From positions 11,761,001-11,825,000 of the forward strand of contig NC_134028.1 of the NCBI RefSeq assembly GCF_964204645.1: DNA of 64,000 nucleotides, given 5' to 3'. The notes under the pieces are model-generated. The model did no database searches, had not been told where the DNA came from, and worked only from the letters and a program-made list of their open reading frames with translations. Both the position numbers and the translations under genes were made by a program. Shown here one piece after another: positions 57,965 to 64,000 of this stretch. The stretch is from Tubulanus polymorphus (taxonomy: Eukaryota; Nemertea; Palaeonemertea; Tubulaniformes; Tubulanidae). Every line of letters begins with the position of its first letter. The first letter of the stretch is position 1.

Positions 57965-58174
57965 CTCACTTTTGGTAGTTTGAACTTGATTGGTTGTTTG
58001 CCTGGAGACTTGCTGGGATCTGGAGCTTGTCCAAGCATGACAACTTCAGGAGTACCTCTTCCAGTTTCAATTTCATCGGATTCTTCCAATGGACTACTTT
58101 CTGATTCCCCAGCATATTCTGCCTCTTCTGGTACAACTGCTTCACGTAAAGATGTACTTCCAACAGAAGGTTGC
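57965..58174 (-). CDS. upstream exon of the host gene (acidic region)
   Basis: Minus-strand exon with acceptor TGATAG before 58174 and donor GTGAG|GTATGT at 57965/57964. It reads QPSVGSTSLREAVVPEEAE, YAGESESSPLEESDEIETGR, GTPEVVMLGQAPDPSK and SPGKQPIKFKLPKV, ending with AG that makes AGG with the exon at 28997. Glu/Ser/Pro-rich and largely disordered. Other frames carry shorter ORFs that I treat as shadows. Earlier exons must lie beyond the hAT element or outside the window. Confidence 0.65.
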
Positions 58175-58674
58175 CTATCATTATAAAATAGATTTTACTT
58201 AGTCAATGAAAGTCAAAAATGGCTTTCATAGTCTTAAACCAACCCAATTTGCTACAATCTGCTTACAGCAGACCTGCCAACAACTAAAACAGATTTGGAA
58301 TAATTATGAGAGTAGTTTTTCTCTTAAAACAGGCCCGTTGGAAGTTAAAACCTTTTTGCTTGGCGTGGCCAGTTGCCGATTTTGCAAGATTTTGCACTTG
58401 ATTTCTTCGAAACCATGGTATTCAAAGAAAAAGAAAAATCCAGTAAACTAGTGCCACGGCTTTCGACACTATATATATAATATCATTTTTGGCAAAAATC
58501 TCCTATGAATCGATAGCTATGATCCAGGTTCTTTGCATGCGGCTAGGCATACATACGCTCATACGAAGCGTCTTTTGCCGTTTGTCATTTGCGCTCATAC
58601 AAATCTGCAGCACTATTGGCATAAGATTTTGTGCCATGAAAAAGCTGACTCACTCGTGGCCGCATAGGTAAACC
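58175..58674. other. unassigned intron sequence
   Basis: No gene or repeat recognised between the host exon and the family A copy. Confidence 0.35.
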
Positions 58675-60029
58675 AACTAGGGGTCCAGGGACACCATGCC
58701 CACTTGGGAAGCGGTTCCAAATGCTCAACAATCTAACATTTTCAATATTCAACGCCCCGTGATTCAACGTGACCATATACAAAACCCAATGACCTTGAAA
58801 CTCACCGTGATTCAACGTGACCATATACAAAACCCAATGACCTTGAAACTCACCACAATCATAGAACATGTCAGCAGCTACGATTTTGTAATCGATTGTG
58901 ATAACAAAATATGCCTAGGTACCAATATAATAAGGAAATACTAAGTTATTCTTTTATTCGTTACCAATTTAATATGGAAATACTAAGCTATTCTACTATT
59001 CAACACCCCCTCGTGACCATATTCAAAACCCAATGGCCTTGAAACTCACCACAATCATAGAACATGTCACGAACTATAACTTTGTAATTGATCATGGTAA
59101 CAAAATATGCCTAGGTACCAATATAATAAGGAAATACTAAGTTATTCTTTTATTCAACGGCCCCTGGTGACCATATAGAATAACTAATGGCCTTAAAACT
59201 TGCCACAATCATAGATGATGTCATGAGCTACAATTTTGCAATTGATTGTGGTTACAAAATATGCAATGATACGAATATAATATAGAAATACTAAGATATT
59301 GTATTATTCAACGCCCCCTGGTGGCTATATACAAAAACCAATGACCTTGAAACTCACCACAGTCATAGAACACGTTATGAGCTACAAGTTTCTTATCGAT
59401 TGTGGTAACAAAATACGCTTAGGTATCAATATAATGTGGAAAAACTTTTTCCCACCTACGAATGAGTACTGATGACACCAAGATGGCCACCAATTGCGTC
59501 ATAATTGGCTCATCAAAAATACCTGTCTCAGGTATAAAACATCCCTTTTCAAAGAATACCCATCACAAATTGCAATGAGAAATGGCAAACCAGTAGGGAG
59601 CTACAGGACTCAGAATTCGGGCCAAAATTGACATTTTTGGGCATAAAAAAGGTCATAGGACGGTCATCTTGAGTCCGATTGACCCAATTTTTGTTATGCT
59701 GATGGGCCCTGGGGGGATTCTCATACATCCGAAAGATCAAGGTAATTGATCAAAGCATCTTCAAAATTTCCGTCAAAAAGTTCAAAAATTTGTAAAAAGT
59801 GTTGATTTTGGCGAACAACAATGGCTGCCAGTCAGCCATCTTGATTCTGACAGGGCCAGTTTTTGGGCTGAAGATGTGTCTAGGGTAGATACACGTGTAA
59901 CCCAAATATCAAGACATTACATTGAAGCTTCTTCAAAACTTCCCAAAATAACTGGATTCCGTCTACGGACGGACGGACGCTACGACGGACGAAAAGTGAA
60001 CGCAATAGCCTGCTGGGACTAAAGTCCCA
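58675..60029 (+). mobile_element. HINE/Helitron-like family A element, tail truncated
   Basis: Full head at 58675. The core is rearranged: a 48-bp segment (GTGATTCAACGTGACCATAT...) is doubled at 58759-58854, and one unit is broken near 58958. The tail reaches GGACGGACGGACGC, AAAAGTGAACGCAATAGCC and GGGACTAAAGTCCCA, but lacks the last AGTGGGCTAA. Confidence 0.75.
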
Positions 60030-60713
60030 CTGCACCATGAAATTTTGATGAAAATCAGTCAATTGACACAATCGCCACACGCAGTCTACATGCAGTAATC
60101 ATATACAACTGAATGATTCATTGTGAATCTATGTGGTAGTGGGTTTTCCCCAATGACTCAAATACATTCCATACTCGAACCCTATTGTATTTGAACGCTT
60201 CGTGGTGGTAGTAAACATCTACCAGGTGGTGCTCCGGTAGATTTTGTGAGTGAATTTACAACTTTTATGAACTTTTGACAAGTTTTGCCGGAAAACCAAA
60301 TTGAAGACTAAGGCAGTGAAGCGAAAAGATAATATTCAATTGAATTCCAACGGCGCGAATGGCTCTGATATGGACTGAGGAGAGTATTCAAGGATTTTAA
60401 CCCTGCAAGGCCCAAAAATCAATTTTCAAGACCTAAGTGCTAAACTCAAGGCTTTTATTTTTGATAATTCAAGGATTTCAAGTCCCACTACGAGCCCTGC
60501 TAGGTAACCCCAATTCTACTTGAGATGAATACTATGAAAGTTATACAATTTATTGAATATCAAGACTATAAAACCTGTGGATATTTTCTTCAAAAACATT
60601 TTTCTATTCATAAATTGGCTGCCAATTGTGTAACGCTTGACTTGTCAAAGAATCTGTCTGACATGTTTGAGAGCCTTCGTCAAAGTATAACCGTCAATAA
60701 TTTCAAGGAAAAT
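60030..60713. other. unassigned sequence with a dispersed-repeat fragment
   Basis: 60400-60510 (GGCCCAAAAATCAATTTTCA, TTTTGATAATTCAAGG) resembles 27990-28090. No gene. Confidence 0.4.
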
Positions 60714-63700
60714 CAGGGTTCATAGCCTCCAGGCCCAACTTAATTTAAGTACTTTCAAGGACCTATTTCAACAAAATTCAAGTACTATTTTCTGAAAAAT
60801 ACCATATAAACACTAGTATTTAAGGTGAATTTATTGCAATGAAAATTCCTTAATTGCAGAAATTTAAAAGAAGTACAAACGCAAATCATCATAAAGAAAC
60901 ATCCACGTGTAGCAGAGCACTTGATAACTTTGGAATCTTTCAGCTTTATTTTAAGAAAGATTTACTACATGTATCAGAAATTAATAACTTTAAAACAAGA
61001 AATCTGTGGGCCTTTCAACGGAACTACAGGTAGACCTCGCCATCAAAAAGCCATACTATCGAAAGCAAAAATAACAAAATTATACAAAATCAAATTACAG
61101 CTCATCGACCTATTTACAATCGATTAATTTGCTCCTTTTGAGTTTCGATGGCTGAAATTACATCGGCCAACTCATGTGATTTGTCTTTAGCCGAATTTCT
61201 CATGGTCACAGATTTTAAAATGAGCTCATGAGTTTCACTTTGTTTGCGAGATTTTAAACTTTCATCAGCCAATGAATCAGCAGAGGCGTTCAGACTATTA
61301 ATATCAGTTTCCAGGCATTGTTTTTCGCAGTAAGCTCATTCAATTTCTGTTCCTTTCTTGCGCTTTAAATCTTTATCTGATAACTGAGTGGGAGCTTGCT
61401 CCTTGAGAAAGTCTTTGTAACAACTATGCGCTGATCCAGCATGTGTTACCAGCTCAGGGGGAATCGGAACTTTTGTGACATCACCATCAAAACTAAGTAC
61501 GTGATCACAAATGAGCCTTTGAGCTCTGTAGGTCATTTCAGCCATATTATCCCTTTCCACCTGCCGGTTTATGGAAAACCCTCTTACAACAGAGGCTTGA
61601 CCATGCGATAAAAGCAGTAGGTTTTTCACAACATTCCACAATTTTGGGAATTGGGAAGTGTTTATTCCCATGTGCATTAAAAGAAACTGATCCAAATAGT
61701 CTTTTAACCTATCAAATGAACTAAATGATGACTTATTCTTATTAACATAGACAAAGTACTCATCAAAGCTGCTTAGAATGTCATCACAGTCCTGTTCTTT
61801 CACAGGCTTGTTTGTTACTAATATTGTAAGGATACGTTTAAACTCTTTTTTACACACATCCTGATTGTTAGCTAAACGCACTGGATCAAGGCACTGAATA
61901 TTTCTTACAATACCATATTTTATGGGTGCTTGCAGTAGTAATTTTTTCAGAAGAGCAATAACAAAGTTACAAAACTCACTGCGGAATTCTAGAATTTGAC
62001 GTTCAGATATTTTTTTTGTGGCAGTCAATTCACGCAGCTTTGTTTCAGCACTAAAGCCCACCTCAATTTTGGAATGACGGACATGACTCTCAGTATTGGA
62101 CAGGTCAATCTCAAGAAGCTTGAGTATAGAGTCTGCATCATCAACAACACTGGATTTGATAATACGTTTCATAAGTCTCCGAACAAGATCGGACAAATCT
62201 CCTGCCATAAAAGGCAACATAGGGCTGTCTGATTGATACATTGTCATGAATGGAGTTGTTCGTTTTGCTACGGAGAGAAATGCTTGAAGGCGCGGAATGG
62301 TCATGGAGTGTGATGCAGCATTTTTTACAACTTGATATGAATTACATGTTGGTTGTGAAGCTCTCTTCAACTTAGTCTCAACCCATTCTACATACTGTTG
62401 AACAGCAGGCCAAATATGTATGGCATGTTCGGCGGCGGGGGCGTTTTCTAACCATCTGTAAAAAGTATTGACAAAAAATATGGCATCAAACATTAATCAT
62501 TGAATAAGGTCACATGAATAACTGTATTTAATGGATTCCAGAAACAGCACTAATTTCACCAACACTGGTGTTAAAAGAATGCAGCTTATTTTAATACTGG
62601 TATAAATGTGGGTGTGGAAGGCACTGACACTAAAATAAACACTAGGGCACTATTATTATAAGCTGCCTTTCAATAATGCAGCATTAGATTTTCTTGCCGT
62701 ATCCGACAGGTTAGTTCATGAATGAGTTAAACTTCTGCTCTGGATTGAAGATGAGGGAAGACATACCTGTGACGACAGAATTTCTTTGGAAATACCGTTG
62801 AATGCTTCATGCAATCCTCCCTTCTTGCAGGAGCATCTTTAAATAACATATAAAGGCTGGTCAAGAGAGATTCAATATTCCATTTCGATGTTTCTGACCC
62901 AGACTTGAATGCATTGTTGAGAATATGCAATCCACATGATCCTATGTTTAACAACCCAGAATCAACAATATACTCATCTTTCAAATAGTTACTGAGTTTA
63001 TCATAAAAACACCAATTTACGCTCGGACCGTCCATGGACAATTGATACAGTTCAGAATAATTCAAATCAAACTCTGCCGTGAACGCGTTTAACATATCAG
63101 CTGCCGTAGCATGTCCAATGAAAGCTGATCCATAGTCATGCGAAATAACTTTGCCTTCATCCCATGAACGAAACATAACATCTAACTGCTTTGACTGTGT
63201 TCTTTTGTTGAGCGATTCATCAAATAACAAGACGTAGGGACCTTCTCCTATTTTGTTCTTAATCAGGTCCTTAAGATACGGATAAATTCCGAAATTTACC
63301 AGATAAGACACCTTTCTCTCGCTAAAGATAAATTTGTCCGCAATTTCTGAATCTGGAAACATGTACTTGAAAACGCTTGGGGAACGTTCACATGACTTAA
63401 AGGAATAATGTCTATAGACAACATTCAGCGCCCAAACTATTTCAGCCCGCAGTACATTTTCTTTGGTCAGAAAATTATCTAAACTGTGGCTGGTATGCCC
63501 ACTGACTGCAGCTGGTTCTGAGGCTGTCGAAGAAGCTCTGAAATGTATAAAATTGAAAAGCTTTTCTTGCTCATTTCAATCACCAAAGCTAAAAGAAGCA
63601 GCCTCACTTCATTCAAAGTTAATCTCAGGAGCGCGATTTAACGACAAAAACCTTGGTAGAAATTTTGAATATTTTTTGCGTTCAAAAGTAGTGATAAACC

Positions 63701-64000
63701 AATGGAATGGATTGAATATTATGATCACAATGGCCTGTAATTGCTAATAAGAAATATCCGATCAATTGTTTAGACCTAACCACAACAGAAGAGAGAAGTT
63801 TTCATAAACTTACCTGTTGTTGTTACTATCTTTATTGTTTTCAAAAAAAGCTGATAGCTTCGTCGTTTTAGATATTGCTGCCCCACCAGTTTGATGTTTT
63901 CTTGAAACCGCGTGACTCATTAGAGCCGCTTCTCCCATCGAAGATATGTCAATGGTTTTGGCGCATATCTTGCACCTAGCTTCTGTTGAAATTGGTCTTG
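60714..64000 (-). mobile_element. hAT transposon, incomplete at the window end
   Basis: A hAT-type end CAGGGTTCATAGCC at 60714 precedes about 400 bp of non-coding sequence and then the 3' end of a minus-strand transposase. The other end lies beyond 64000. The CAGGG start agrees with hAT termini, but the opposite terminus would be needed for proof. Confidence 0.65.
61114..64000 (-). pseudogene. hAT-superfamily transposase, three exons visible, 5' end outside the window
   Basis: Exons: beyond 64000 to 63814; 63537-62767; 62455-61336 (first stop). Both introns (63538-63813 and 62456-62766) are GT-AG and both joins give AGA in frame. The first exon has a finger RCKICAKTIDISSMGEAAL, MSHAVSRKHQ (C-x2-C, H-x5-H). 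The second has NVLRAEIVWALNVVYRHYSF, MFPDSEIADKFIFSERKVSY, YVLLFDESLNKRTQ (first catalytic Asp region), QLSMDGPSVNW (second) and IGSCGLHILNNAF, the C-x2-H block of hAT. The third carries the helical insertion and C-terminus. After the stop the same frame continues to 61114 with coiled-coil-like residues, and the short NELTAKN is in the +1 frame. Two compensating indels therefore probably broke the tail. Strong family resemblance to ZBED/hAT-like proteins. Confidence 0.8.

Overview
This looks like nuclear DNA from a marine invertebrate animal. It is AT-rich, coding sequence occurs only as short exons with GT-AG splice sites, and most of it is transposable-element (TE) sequence of kinds common in invertebrates: L2-like and CR1-like LINEs, a Penelope-like element, hAT, PIF/Harbinger and KDZ DNA transposons, and Helitron/HINE-like elements with tandem cores. 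I cannot assign a phylum from the sequence alone.

Layout. One minus-strand host gene appears to span almost the whole window. Its exons are at 58174-57965, 28997-28871, 14587-14410 and 2578-2313 (stop codon). They join in phase with good splice sites and encode an acidic, Ser-rich tail of a protein I do not recognise. The three introns (about 29, 14 and 12 kb) hold nearly everything else.

1-11 kb: eroded dispersed repeats, a minus-strand HINE-like copy (5.4-6.4 kb), a 450-bp foldback whose arms each carry a hammerhead-ribozyme-like core (8.28-8.73 kb) and a TTCGAACAAAA cluster. 11-17 kb: a HINE-like element with 154-bp tandem repeats, a hAT-type MITE and a tandemly duplicated tRNA-like SINE. 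17.3-22.8 kb: an almost complete but inactivated KDZ (Kyakuja/Dileera/Zisupton) transposon with nine transposase exons, a Penelope fragment in one intron and clusters of a 12-bp palindrome at both ends. 23.5-26.5 kb: another HINE-like copy, an RT fragment and a 31-bp satellite whose monomer is a hairpin. 29.3-31.7 kb: a 5'-truncated L2-like LINE. 32.2-37.8 kb: a second hAT MITE, a small hAT element and a two-exon Myb/SANT-like gene fragment. 39.3-46.6 kb: an L2-type tail, a nearly full-length CR1-like LINE with a PHD-type ORF1, and a short composite of the two. 49-55 kb: a short HINE copy, a decayed hAT transposase gene, a 145-bp tandem-core element and a PIF/Harbinger deletion derivative. 56.5-57.6 kb: a hAT deletion derivative with a 59-bp palindrome. 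58.7-60 kb: another HINE copy. 60.7-64 kb: a hAT element with a three-exon transposase that runs off the window.

No prokaryote-type operon, CRISPR array or classical non-coding RNA gene is seen. The points most worth following are the hidden host gene, the paired hammerhead cores, the KDZ element with its palindrome clusters, and the tandem-core element families that share one architecture.
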